Shown piece by piece: positions 45,658 to 54,268 of a stretch of 64,000 bases of DNA (positions are counted from its first letter, which is position 1; every line of letters starts with the position of its first letter). Origin of the DNA: an uncultured Cyclobacteriaceae bacterium (GTDB taxonomy: Bacteria; Bacteroidota; Bacteroidia; Cytophagales; Cyclobacteriaceae); NCBI GenBank assembly GCA_937146645.1, contig CAKZRQ010000058.1, forward strand, positions 62,001-126,000. Reading direction: 5' to 3'. The notes under the pieces were generated by a model. That model saw only the letters and a list, made by a program, of their open reading frames with translations. It did no database searches and was not told the origin of the DNA. Made by a program: the position numbers and the translations under genes.

Positions 45658-47015
45658 CTAAGCATATTAATGGCTTCGGCTAAAGTCAAAGATTCTTGCT
45701 CTCCTGAATTCAAATTCTTGAGAGCAATAGTCTTTGCGTTTATTTCATTGTCGCCGCAAATGGCAACATAAGGGATTCCCTTTTTAGTAGCATAGTCAAA
45801 TTGCTTCTTGACCTTTGCAGAATCGGGGTAGATTTCGGTTCGGATACCCTTTTCCCTGAATTGATTTATGAGACTTAATCCGTAATCGTAGCCTTTTTGA
45901 TCAAAGTGTACGAAAAGGACTTTCGTACTTTCCAAAGCCGTGTCAGGAAATAAATCTAATTCGTTTAACACATCGTAAAGCCTATCCACTCCAAAGCTAA
46001 AGCCTACTCCGGGAACATTTGGCATTCCGAAGACTCCAGTAAGATTATCATATCTACCCCCTCCACTTACAGATCCAATGGATACTTTATTCACCTTCAC
46101 TTCGAATATGGCGCCTGTGTAATAAGATAATCCTCGAGCCAGAACTACATCAAAATCGACAAAATCCAAATCTTGCCCCATTTGCTCAAGAGTTTGGATT
46201 ACTCCTTCAATTTCATCCAGGCCCTGAAGGCCTATTTCGCTTTCCTTTAAAAAACCTCTCAGGAATTCAATCTTGGATTGAATATCTCCTTTCAAATCTA
46301 TCACAGGTTGTAGCCTCTCAATACCAATGGATTCAAATCCTCGCTGAAGCAACTCATCCTGAACTTTTACCCAGCCGATTTTATCCAGTTTATCGATAGC
46401 AACACATAGAGGTCCTTCAAGGCCCTCAGCACCCATCACCTGAGCAATCCCAGTGAGTACCTTTCGGTTGTTCAATTTGATGCTGTAATCCATTAAACCC
46501 AGCTTCTCAAATACTCTCCGGATCATTAAAATGATTTCTGCTTCGCATGTTAAACTCTCTGTCCCAACCACATCAGCATCGCATTGAAAAAATTCTCTAT
46601 ATCTACCCTTTTGAGGTCGATCAGCTCTCCAAACCGGCTGAATCTGATATCGCTTGAAAGGAAACTGTATGTCATTTCTATTCATGACAACATACCTGGC
46701 AAAGGGAACCGTAAGATCATATCTGAGCCCCTTCTCGGCGATTTTGGACAGCATAGCTTTGGCCCCAGCCTCATAATCATCCTTTGATGTTTTTTTCAAG
46801 AAATCTCCACTGTTGAGGATCTTGAAAAGCAATTGATCTCCCTCATCTCCATACTTTCCTGTCAGCGTACTCAAGTTCTCCATGGAAGGGGTCTCAATCT
46901 GCTGATAACCATATAGTTCAAAGGTTTCTCTGATGACACCAAAAAGATAATTTCGTCGTGCCATTTGCACCGGTCCAAAATCTCTAGTGCCTTTGGGAAG
47001 GGATGGTTTTTGCAT
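45654..47015 (-). CDS. hisS: Histidine-tRNA ligase
   Basis: From the ATG at 47015 the protein has 453 residues and starts MQKPSLPKGTRDFGPVQMAR. An eight-codon longer start is less likely. Class II motif 2 is PFKRYQIQPVWRADRPQKGR with REFFQCDADVVG. The histidine-specific loop is LARGLSYYTGAIFEV. Motif 3 is VGFSFGVDRLYDVL, and the anticodon-binding domain occupies about 360-453 (VLFVHFDQKGYDYGLSLINQ). It charges tRNA-His in the cytoplasm. A TAAATTTG box on the minus strand at 47044-47037 may be its -7 element. Confidence 0.96.
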   Translation of the reverse strand: MQKPSLPKGTRDFGPVQMARRNYLFGVIRETFELYGYQQIETPSMENLSTLTGKYGDEGDQLLFKILNSGDFLKKTSKDDYEAGAKAMLSKIAEKGLRYDLTVPFARYVVMNRNDIQFPFKRYQIQPVWRADRPQKGRYREFFQCDADVVGTESLTCEAEIILMIRRVFEKLGLMDYSIKLNNRKVLTGIAQVMGAEGLEGPLCVAIDKLDKIGWVKVQDELLQRGFESIGIERLQPVIDLKGDIQSKIEFLRGFLKESEIGLQGLDEIEGVIQTLEQMGQDLDFVDFDVVLARGLSYYTGAIFEVKVNKVSIGSVSGGGRYDNLTGVFGMPNVPGVGFSFGVDRLYDVLNELDLFPDTALESTKVLFVHFDQKGYDYGLSLINQFREKGIRTEIYPDSAKVKKQFDYATKKGIPYVAICGDNEINAKTIALKNLNSGEQESLTLAEAINMLS

Positions 47016-47129
47016 GGAAGGATGATTATAAAAGATCAAATTTATTGATTAATTGATAATTCCTGAGGTTCGTAAACCTATAAATGGGATTTTTTGAGAA
47101 AATCAATAGGCTATTTTATTTGCATTGCC

Positions 47130-47137
47130 TACATTTG
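47130..47137 (+). promoter_or_regulatory. Candidate -7 box TACATTTG for the 47-residue protein
   Basis: This matches TAnnTTTG and lies 38 bp before the ATG at 47175. No TTTG stands at 19-21 bp upstream. Transcription would begin near 47144 and so exclude an upstream in-frame start at 47094. Confidence 0.5.
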
Positions 47138-47174
47138 CACCTCAATTCGAAGCAAGTACACAAAATATACGACC

Positions 47175-47318
47175 ATGGCAGTTACTACTTTAAAAAGAAA
47201 ACTTAGAAGAAAGAGACAAGGTCAGAACGCTCGTGTTCTTAAGATGAAGCAGCTTTCAGCAAAGCCGGTCATTAAGAATGTGGACGTAGAAGAGCTTAAG
47301 AAATCTTTCGAGAAGTAA
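47175..47318 (+). CDS. Small, highly basic conserved protein
   Basis: A 47-residue protein, MAVTTLKRKLRRKRQGQNAR then VLKMKQLSAKPVIKNVDVEE and LKKSFEK. About one third of the residues are Lys or Arg, concentrated in the first half, and the end is a short acidic-basic helix. I recall closely similar 45-48 residue proteins in Cytophagales without an assigned role. Size and charge suggest a ribosome- or nucleic-acid-binding protein. It has its own promoter-like box and a strong terminator, so it is a single-gene unit. The product is not bS21, bL34 or bL36 by sequence. Confidence 0.8.
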   Translation: MAVTTLKRKLRRKRQGQNARVLKMKQLSAKPVIKNVDVEELKKSFEK

Positions 47319-47338
47319 TCTCAAAGACAAGACATTAT

Positions 47339-47363
47339 AAGGCGACCGATGGTCGCCTTTTTT
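47339..47363 (+). terminator. Intrinsic terminator of the small basic gene
   Basis: GGCGACC-GAT-GGTCGCC is a perfect 7-bp stem, extended by AA/TT, followed by six T. It ends at the stop of the convergent phosphodiesterase gene. Confidence 0.92.
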
Positions 47364-47865
47364 ATTGCCCCCTTTTTCCAAGCTCCAACACTCTTAAATT
47401 CTTTACTTCTCCAGAATCAATTTCAAAAAGCAGCATGGTTCTCATTTGATGAAATCCCTGTCGACCGATAGCTCCGGGATTCATGTACAGGCAATTCAAT
47501 TCCTGATCAAACTGAACTTTGCAAATATGTGAATGCCCACAAACAAAAACGCCTGGTGATAGCTCCTTCAATTTAGTTTTCACGCCCTTTGCATACCGAG
47601 GTGGCTTACCTCCGATATGGGTCATAGCGACTTTGACTCCCTTTACCTCAAAGACATCCCATTCTGGATACTGCTCACAAGTTTCTGGATCATCAATATT
47701 TCCAAAAACAGCCCGAATCTTCTTTCCTTTAGGTAGTCGTTCCATCACTGAGGAATCACCGATATCTCCTGCATGCCATATTTCATCTGCATCTTGCAGA
47801 TTATTTAAAATAGCTTCATCAATATATCCGTGGCTATCAGATATCAGTGCAATTTTTATGGGCAT
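47362..47865 (-). CDS. YfcE/MJ0936-family metallophosphodiesterase
   Basis: A 167-residue calcineurin-like phosphoesterase. Metal ligands appear in order: IALISDSHGYID (D-x-H), EIWHAGDIGD (G-D), VFGNIDDPE (G-N-x-D in place of the commoner G-N-C-D), VAMTHIGG (H) and VFVCGHSHICKVQ (G-H-S/T-H). The family hydrolyses phosphodiesters with manganese or similar metals; the natural substrate is unknown. It is divergent from the rhodanese gene. Confidence 0.92.
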   Translation of the reverse strand: MPIKIALISDSHGYIDEAILNNLQDADEIWHAGDIGDSSVMERLPKGKKIRAVFGNIDDPETCEQYPEWDVFEVKGVKVAMTHIGGKPPRYAKGVKTKLKELSPGVFVCGHSHICKVQFDQELNCLYMNPGAIGRQGFHQMRTMLLFEIDSGEVKNLRVLELGKRGQ

Positions 47866-47909
47866 TGACTTTAAAAGATTAAATTTTGGAAGCTTTAATG
47901 ACCGAAATT

Positions 47910-48320
47910 ATGAATAAATCCATTTATCAAAAGTTGCTATTTTTCTCGCTTCTAATTTTTCTAACCGTGAGCGCAACTCCCCTCCTGGCGCAGCAGAAAG
48001 CTATTAAGAAGGTCTCCATAGATGAAACTGAGAAAATGGCTAAAGAAGACCCCGACAATGTGATTTTAGACGTCAGAACTCCTGGAGAAATCGCCGAAGG
48101 ACATATCGAAGGAGCTATTTTCGCAGATTATCTTGGAGAGGATTTTGTCAAGAAAGTAGAGGGGTTAGACAAGGACAAAACATATCTGATGGTTTGCAAA
48201 GTTGGCGGTAGGGCTTCAAAGGCTACTCAACTGATGATAGACTTAGGATTTCCAAATGTTTTTGTAATGGAAGGAGGTATGGATTCCTGGTTAAAAGCGG
48301 GTAAGCCCGTGGTCAAATAA
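47910..48320 (+). CDS. Exported rhodanese-like domain protein
   Basis: With the ATG at 47910 the protein has 136 residues. Two earlier in-frame starts (TTG 47886, ATG 47898) add charged residues before the signal peptide, so I prefer the third. The signal peptide (LLFFSLLIFLTVSATPLLAQ) precedes a single rhodanese domain. VILDVRTPGEIAEGHIEGAI carries the substrate-binding Arg, and the active-site loop is CKVGGRA with Cys96. VFVMEGGMDSWLKAGKPVV closes the domain. It is likely a periplasmic sulfurtransferase. The sulfur donor and acceptor are unknown. Confidence 0.9.
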   Translation: MNKSIYQKLLFFSLLIFLTVSATPLLAQQKAIKKVSIDETEKMAKEDPDNVILDVRTPGEIAEGHIEGAIFADYLGEDFVKKVEGLDKDKTYLMVCKVGGRASKATQLMIDLGFPNVFVMEGGMDSWLKAGKPVVK

Positions 48321-48513
48321 ATATCCTACTGCCTGGACAAGCGAACCTGACCCTTTTCAATTTAGGGGCTAAACAAACTAGAGAAACTGTGACCCTGCCT
48401 AGCCCTTTCAGCCATTTAAAGTGTTTGGGATAAATCAACCAGAAAGCCTTTTCCCGCTTTGCTTTTGGCCAATTCCTTTCTATTTTTACCACCCAAATTT
48501 TTCCATAAATCTG

Positions 48514-49494
48514 ATGAGAGAATTACAGTTTCGAGAAGCCCTAAGAGAGGCCATGAGCGAAGAAATGAGACGAGATAAGGACGTCTTTCTAATGGGTGAA
48601 GAAGTAGCTGAATATAATGGTGCCTACAAGGTATCTCAGGGGATGCTCGATGAGTTTGGCCCAGATAGAGTTTATGACACGCCGATTTCCGAGCTTGGCT
48701 TTGCTGGACTAGGGGTTGGAGCCGCAATGAACGGGCTTAAGCCAATCATTGAATTCATGACTTTCAATTTTTCGCTTGTTGCTATTGATCAATTGATCAA
48801 TTCTGCAGCGAAAATGCTAGCCATGTCAGGAGGTGCTTATAGTGTTCCTGCAGTGTTCAGAGGTCCTACAGGGAATGCTGGACAGCTCGGAGCAACTCAC
48901 TCTTCAAATTTCGAAAACTGGTTCGCGAATACTCCGGGTCTGAAGGTGATCGTGCCTTCTAATCCACAAGACGCCAAAGGATTGCTAAAGTCTGCCATTC
49001 GGGATCCGGATCCGGTAATTTTCATGGAGTCAGAGCTTATGTATTCTGATAAAGGTCCGGTTCCAGAAGGCGAATATCTTTTGCCAATCGGTGTGGCTGA
49101 TGTTGTTCGCAAGGGTGATGATGTTACTCTGATCTCCTTTGGAAAAATGATGAAGGTGGCTAATCAAGCAGCCGAAGAATTAGCCAAAGAAGGAATCGAG
49201 GCAGATGTTATAGATTTAAGAACTGTCAGGCCAATTGACTATGCTTCCTGTGTTGAATCTTTGAAAAAGACTAATCGAGCTGTTGTAGTTGAGGAGGCCA
49301 ATCCGATCGCAGCTTTATCGTCAGAGATTGCTTACCACCTACAGAGACATGCCTTCGATTATTTGGACGCACCTGTCGTAAGAGTAAACAGTATGGACGT
49401 CCCTTTGAGCTATTCTCCGACTTATATAGAAGCAACTATTCCAAATGTCAAAAGAACGTTCGACGCTGTAAAAAGTGTCACTTACAAGAAATAG
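48514..49494 (+). CDS. pdhB: Pyruvate dehydrogenase E1 component, beta subunit
   Basis: The ATG at 48514 gives 326 residues, the usual length; an upstream extension of 31 codons is unlike the family. E1-beta binds thiamine diphosphate with E1-alpha and decarboxylates pyruvate to feed acetyl-CoA formation. Motifs are FREALREAMSEEMRRDKDVF, GEEVAEYNGAYKVSQGML, YDTPISELGFAGLGVGAAMN (with the catalytic Glu) and VFRGPTGNAGQLGATHSSNF. The C-terminal domain contains VIDLRTVRPIDYASCVESLK. No E1-alpha, E2 or E3 gene is adjacent, so the complex is encoded in pieces. The 193-bp upstream gap has no clear promoter box. Confidence 0.93.
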   Translation: MRELQFREALREAMSEEMRRDKDVFLMGEEVAEYNGAYKVSQGMLDEFGPDRVYDTPISELGFAGLGVGAAMNGLKPIIEFMTFNFSLVAIDQLINSAAKMLAMSGGAYSVPAVFRGPTGNAGQLGATHSSNFENWFANTPGLKVIVPSNPQDAKGLLKSAIRDPDPVIFMESELMYSDKGPVPEGEYLLPIGVADVVRKGDDVTLISFGKMMKVANQAAEELAKEGIEADVIDLRTVRPIDYASCVESLKKTNRAVVVEEANPIAALSSEIAYHLQRHAFDYLDAPVVRVNSMDVPLSYSPTYIEATIPNVKRTFDAVKSVTYKK

Positions 49495-49521
49495 ATTTCA
49501 TCCAATTAGAAATAAAAAAAG

Positions 49522-49548
49522 CCCTGACTTATCAAGCCAGGGTTTTTT
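49522..49548 (+). terminator. Intrinsic terminator after pdhB
   Basis: CCCTG pairs with CAGGG around an inner CTT/AAG stem and is followed by six T. Confidence 0.85.
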
Positions 49549-49583
49549 GTTACTCAATCTATCTATCTATGTAAGTGTATAAG

Positions 49584-49614
49584 TAAAAAAAGGCCCTGAA
49601 AGTTTCAGAGCCTT
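49584..49614 (-). terminator. Intrinsic terminator of the TonB-dependent receptor gene
   Basis: AAGGC-x-CTGAAA pairs with TTTCAG-x-GCCTT. The A run on the left gives T7 on the minus strand. It stands 10 bp after the receptor stop. Confidence 0.85.
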
Positions 49615-49624
49615 AGTCATTTAA

Positions 49625-52132
49625 TTAACGATTTCCTTCCATTCCTTGTCCTCCAGAATCACCTTCTTTCAAATCATCATTCTTCACAGACTTTCTTCTT
49701 CTCCTAGGACGATCATCCATTGAAAGCTTTCCGATGCGGTAACTGAAGTTCACTTTGAAGTTCATATTTCTAAGAGCCGTGGTGCTATTCTGCATAATGG
49801 TTGGAGTGGTAAGTTCGTTTCGAATGATGAATTCATTCGATAAGAAGTTCTCTGCACCGAACCCTATACTACCTCTCTTCTCCTTAAACTGCTTGTTTAA
49901 ACTCAAACCATAAACCGCAAAGCCTCCGGAGAAACCTTGGAGTTGTACTCTCCTACCTCTGGCATATGTGAATAATTGAACTTGCCAATCTTTAGGTAAG
50001 GTATAATTACCAAACATTCTACCTGAAATTACAAAACCTTCATTCTGAGCGGCTAATGTCGGATCAGTCAAACCATTGTCAAGAATAGCATAGTACAAGT
50101 CAAAACCACCGTTAAATGATAGCTTACTTCCTACGGTGATATTCGTAAAGAAACTAGTACCTATGGCCTGCTCTCTTCCGATATTCTCATAGGTAGTGAA
50201 AATGACATCATCATCAAGGATGGTTCTCACAGCTTGTATGGAGCCGGTTGTGTTTCTATAGAAAGTTGTGAAATTCAAAATAGATCCCTTGAAGAAGGTG
50301 CTGTAGCTTAATTCATAGTTGTCTGTGAGTTCAGGATCCAACAATGGATTACCTTGAGAAATCTGATTAGGATTCGCCGCATTAACGTTTGGATTTATAA
50401 ATCTCAGAGATGGCCTTGAAATTCTTCTGTTGTATGCCGCCTTTATGAGATTTCCATTCTTCATTCTTCTACTCGCATTAATACTTGGAACTAAAGTCCC
50501 ATATGAAGGAATGTCCGCTTCCAGCTCAGTCTGGAAATCAGCATTGATCATGGTATACTCATATCTTAAACCCGTCTTCAACGTGTAATTCTTCAGTAAT
50601 TTGAAGGTATATGAAGCATAACCCGCGGTCACATTCTGATCATAGGTAAGCTCATTATTTAAGTTTGGATTTTCATTTTCTACGAAATCTCCATCCTCAC
50701 CCTCTGCCTGGAAATAAGCAAAATCAGAAAATGCTCTTCTTAGAATGTTCTTTGCACCATATTCTAAAATTGCGTCACCGTCTTTCCCCATTGGGTTTAC
50801 AAAATCAAACTGGGCCGTGAATTCCTGGTTCCGACTTGGATTGTCGTTTCGAATTCTTGAGTTTATTGTTTCAAAGTCATCCTCAAACAGGATATTAGTG
50901 AATGAATTGTCTCTGGTATTTTGAGAATATAAAGTCAGGATACTGAATTCCTTTCCTTTTTTCTCATAGGTTCTGGTGTAGTTCACACTAACATCAACCG
51001 TATTGGATTTATCACTAACATCCGTTTCTCTTAATTGCTGACTTAGCAACTGCTCACCAGAATAGTTCTGAGTCAGGAAGTTTTCCTGGAAGTTATTTGA
51101 ATTTCTAATTCCAAAATTCACAGCGCCTGTCAAGAAGTTATACTTGTCGATATCGTAGTCAACTCCAAAATTATATCGTCCAAAGACTCGATTTGACTTA
51201 GTATCTGCTGATTGCAAAATCCTTGCTGTGGAATTGTCAGGATTGGTAATGAACTGCTCGTTATCAAAACTTCCTAGGATATTATAGCCAGCTCGACCGA
51301 AACCTCCTACAGAGAAACCAAGCTTTTTCGTTCTGGCTGACCCATTTAAGCTTAAGTTGGAACCTCTCAGACCAACACCAGATCTTACATTGAGAGTCAT
51401 TCCGGTGAGGTTATTTTTCTTGGTTACGATGTTAATTACGCCACTAGTTCCTTCAGCATCAAATCTTGCCGAAGGTGAAGTAATTACCTCCACCGCCTTA
51501 ATTTCTTCTGCAGGGATTTGACTTAACGCATCAGAGATACTACTTGCAGCGATAGCTGAAGGTCTGTTATCTATTAAAACGAGAATGTTATTGCTTCCTC
51601 TCATGGATACGTTCCCATCCAAGTCCACCGAAAGCATGGGTACCCTTCGCAGGACATCCGTAGCATCACCACCAGCGGTGGTTTTGTCGTTTTCAGCTTT
51701 ATAAATGGTTCTGTCCACACGCTCTTCGATAAGCTCTCTTTGCCCTTGCACAGTTACCTCGTCTAATGCCACACCCTCATCTTCCATTCGAATCTTGCCA
51801 AGGTCAATTTCCCCTTTCAAGGACGTAACCTCGATACCTTTAACAGATCTAGCTTCGAAACCAATAAAAGAAAGAAGGAGATTGTATTTTCCGAGTCCAA
51901 AACCTGCTATGAAAAACTTACCTTCTCCATCTGCTACAGCTCCAGCGACCGTAGAACCATCTTCAGGATTAACTAATGCAGCTGTGGCATAAGGAACTGC
52001 TTCTTCGGCATCCCCTGTAACGGCAACCCCCACAATTCTCACGGGTACTTCCTCTAAATTCTCTTCCTGAGCAAATACCATTGACCCTGTGGTAAAAGTC
52101 AATAGGATTAGTAAACTGTAAAATTTTTTCAT
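49625..52132 (-). CDS. TonB-dependent receptor-like outer-membrane protein
   Basis: An 835-residue outer-membrane protein. The signal peptide is SLLILLTFTTGSMVFAQ. A carboxypeptidase-regulatory-like domain follows (about 30-120, with VPYATAALVNPEDGSTVAGA and LSFIGFEARSVKGIEV). The plug-like part has TTAGGDATDVLRRVPMLSVD, ILVLIDNRPSAIA, EEIKAVEVITSPSARFDAEG and SGVINIVTKKN. The remaining 550 residues form the barrel of the OMP_b-brl_3 type. The C-terminal tail beyond the barrel is basic then acidic and Gly-rich (RPRRRRKSVKNDDLKEGDSG), which is unusual. No SusD partner is beside it. It is divergent from the lytS gene. Confidence 0.92.
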   Translation of the reverse strand: MKKFYSLLILLTFTTGSMVFAQEENLEEVPVRIVGVAVTGDAEEAVPYATAALVNPEDGSTVAGAVADGEGKFFIAGFGLGKYNLLLSFIGFEARSVKGIEVTSLKGEIDLGKIRMEDEGVALDEVTVQGQRELIEERVDRTIYKAENDKTTAGGDATDVLRRVPMLSVDLDGNVSMRGSNNILVLIDNRPSAIAASSISDALSQIPAEEIKAVEVITSPSARFDAEGTSGVINIVTKKNNLTGMTLNVRSGVGLRGSNLSLNGSARTKKLGFSVGGFGRAGYNILGSFDNEQFITNPDNSTARILQSADTKSNRVFGRYNFGVDYDIDKYNFLTGAVNFGIRNSNNFQENFLTQNYSGEQLLSQQLRETDVSDKSNTVDVSVNYTRTYEKKGKEFSILTLYSQNTRDNSFTNILFEDDFETINSRIRNDNPSRNQEFTAQFDFVNPMGKDGDAILEYGAKNILRRAFSDFAYFQAEGEDGDFVENENPNLNNELTYDQNVTAGYASYTFKLLKNYTLKTGLRYEYTMINADFQTELEADIPSYGTLVPSINASRRMKNGNLIKAAYNRRISRPSLRFINPNVNAANPNQISQGNPLLDPELTDNYELSYSTFFKGSILNFTTFYRNTTGSIQAVRTILDDDVIFTTYENIGREQAIGTSFFTNITVGSKLSFNGGFDLYYAILDNGLTDPTLAAQNEGFVISGRMFGNYTLPKDWQVQLFTYARGRRVQLQGFSGGFAVYGLSLNKQFKEKRGSIGFGAENFLSNEFIIRNELTTPTIMQNSTTALRNMNFKVNFSYRIGKLSMDDRPRRRRKSVKNDDLKEGDSGGQGMEGNR

Positions 52133-52391
52133 GGCGTAAATAATAGTTAGGACAAATATCCAACACTTAGACAGCTTGTTGAATGGCTTTGTTCTTTGAA
52201 AGTAGACCTAATAGACGCACCCCCCTTTTTTATCGACAAAATCCCTTCTTTAAAGGATGAAAGGCAAAATCCCATTTTTCGAGACTTTCATCGGGAAAAA
52301 CTAGTGCTAGGTAGATGAAACAAGGAGTTTTGACGATTAACTCTATCTTAAGCGGGACAAAGGCCGTACTTTTCGGTTGGAAAGTCAGCAA

Positions 52392-53465
52392 ATGGAACAA
52401 AATCAATCACAAAAAAGGGTTTCTGTTCTAGTCCATATTTTGGGCTGGGCCACGTTGAGTACAGTCTTATTACTACTCTTACCTCTTTCTTATCGCGTAG
52501 AATTACCAGGAGCCTTTTGGGTCAAGCAGCTCTTTCTAGCACTATTGCTTTCGCTGATTTTCTATGCGAACATGCTCTTTTTTGTCCCAAAGGTGCTTTT
52601 ACAAAAAAAGCTGGGAGTATACTTGATCACGGTACTGATTGGAGGAGTTCTGTATCTGGGTGCACTTATCTTGGTGGAAAATTTCTTAACGCTCCCGGAG
52701 CTAATGTTCAAAGCTTTTAATCCAGGAGAAGAATATGTCCCCCGAGGCAGATGGGTGTTTGGAGACATATTTTACATCCTGTTGTATTTACTTTCAATTG
52801 GTGTAAGTACATCTGTGGCTTCTGTTAGAAAGTGGCAAAAGGACGAAGCCATAAGAGTAGAATTGGATCGTCAGCGAATCAAAACTGAACTTTCCTATCT
52901 AAAGGCACAAATCAATCCTCATTTCTTTTTCAATACCCTGAATAATATTTATTCGCTTACTAATCTGGATGTGAGCAAAGCTCAAGAAGCGTTGCTAAAG
53001 CTGTCCAGAATGATGCGGTATGTGCTGTATGAAAATCAAAAGGACCTAACTTCTATTCAAAAAGAGATAAGCTTTATCAATGACTATGTGGAACTCATGA
53101 AGATGAGACTTTCGCCCAAAGTCAAACTCAATGTTCAACTGGAAGAGCCAAGAGAAGATTTGCTTATAGCACCTATGCTTTTGCTGCCCTTTCTAGAGAA
53201 TTGCTTCAAGCATGGCATCAGTGGGAAGGAGGAAAGTGAAATACTGATTAAGCTTGAAGTCATGGGTAAAACACTCTTTTTTGAAACAAGAAACCAGATT
53301 TTCCCTCTAGACCCTGAAAGTCCAGAAGCTATGGAGAATGGTATCGGACTAGTCAATACAAGGAGACGATTAGATCTTCTTTACCCGAATAAACATCGGA
53401 TTAAATTTGGAGAAGACGAGTCCAATAATGAATATGGGGTGAATCTGACCATTTCACTTGAATGA
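52392..53465 (+). CDS. LytS-type sensor histidine kinase
   Basis: With the ATG at 52392 the protein has 357 residues. Four membrane helices lie within about 12-145 (for example VLVHILGWATLSTVLLLLLP and LIFYANMLFFVPKVLL). There is no extracellular sensor domain of note. The His_kinase domain has KAQINPHFFFNTLNNIYSLT with phospho-acceptor His177. The ATPase part has PMLLLPFLENCFKHGISG (N box) and NGIGLVNTRRRLDLLYP (G box). The signal is unknown. The response-regulator gene overlaps by 4 nt, so the two form a two-component system. Confidence 0.93.
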   Translation: MEQNQSQKRVSVLVHILGWATLSTVLLLLLPLSYRVELPGAFWVKQLFLALLLSLIFYANMLFFVPKVLLQKKLGVYLITVLIGGVLYLGALILVENFLTLPELMFKAFNPGEEYVPRGRWVFGDIFYILLYLLSIGVSTSVASVRKWQKDEAIRVELDRQRIKTELSYLKAQINPHFFFNTLNNIYSLTNLDVSKAQEALLKLSRMMRYVLYENQKDLTSIQKEISFINDYVELMKMRLSPKVKLNVQLEEPREDLLIAPMLLLPFLENCFKHGISGKEESEILIKLEVMGKTLFFETRNQIFPLDPESPEAMENGIGLVNTRRRLDLLYPNKHRIKFGEDESNNEYGVNLTISLE

Positions 53466-54202
53466 CCCTTAGCTGCGTAGCCATAGATGACGAACCATTA
53501 GCACTAGACTTAGTGGCTAAATTTGTGGAGCAGACTTCATTCCTCAATCTCATAGGAAAATTCACTAGTGCTGTCGAAGCGCTGGCCTTCATCAATTCGA
53601 ATGATGTCCAGCTTGTCATTATGGACATTCAAATGCCCGACCTTTCGGGTATGGAGCTGGCAAGAGTGCTGGATGGAAAGAAAGATTCGTCGAATACCAG
53701 AATAATTTTCGCCACGGCATACAATGAATTTGCCATTGAAGGTTACAAGGTCGAAGCATTAGATTACCTCTTGAAGCCTTATAGCTATGAGGATTTCTTA
53801 AAGGCGGCTACCAAGGCCTTGAACTATTTCGAGAAAATTTCTCAGCCATCAACAACTCAATCGAGCCCCGATTCTAATCCAGAGTATATTTTCCTCAAGG
53901 TGGAGTACCAGCTAGTGAAAGTAATGCTTGCTGATATTACCCATGTAGAAGCTTATAAGGACTATGTGAAGGTGCATTTGGAGTCCAAAGCTAGTCCCCT
54001 ACTATCCCTAATGAGCCTGAAAAGTATGGAGGAATTACTTCCTTCAAACAAATTCATGCGGGTTCATAGGTCCTATATTATCTCTTTGGATCATATAGAC
54101 TCAGTTTCTAAAAATGTGGTCAACATTGGTGAGAATTCCATCACAGTGGGTGAAAACTACAAAGAAGCTTTTCTCGAATTTATGAGCCGCTGGATGAATT
54201 AA
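53462..54202 (+). CDS. LytTR-family response regulator
   Basis: A 246-residue regulator. The receiver domain (1-120) has acidic residues Asp9-Asp10, phospho-acceptor Asp55 in IMDIQMPDLSGMELAR, and LDYLLKPYSYEDF with the conserved Lys. The LytTR DNA-binding domain (about 145-240) shows YIFLKVEYQLVKVMLADITH, VEAYKDYVKVHLES and FMRVHRSYIISLDHIDSVSK. It would bind direct repeats at target promoters when phosphorylated by the LytS partner. No target can be named. The divergent TonB-receptor gene is one candidate by position. Confidence 0.95.
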   Translation: MTLSCVAIDDEPLALDLVAKFVEQTSFLNLIGKFTSAVEALAFINSNDVQLVIMDIQMPDLSGMELARVLDGKKDSSNTRIIFATAYNEFAIEGYKVEALDYLLKPYSYEDFLKAATKALNYFEKISQPSTTQSSPDSNPEYIFLKVEYQLVKVMLADITHVEAYKDYVKVHLESKASPLLSLMSLKSMEELLPSNKFMRVHRSYIISLDHIDSVSKNVVNIGENSITVGENYKEAFLEFMSRWMN

Positions 54203-54229
54203 AAAAGCTCGATCATTTCTGACCGAGCT
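54201..54229 (-). terminator. Intrinsic terminator of ffh
   Basis: AGCTCG-x-TCA pairs with TGA-x-CGAGCT, with T6 on the minus strand from the A run at 54201-54206. It lies 40 bp after the ffh stop. Confidence 0.82.
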
Positions 54230-54268
54230 CCATTCATTTTCTTCGTAAATCGTAATTCTTAATAGGTC

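Noticed and set aside
49554..49572. Short ATCT repeat as a phase-variable tract
   Set aside because: Only about four imperfect units lie between two terminators and outside any promoter or coding frame, so phase variation is unlikely.
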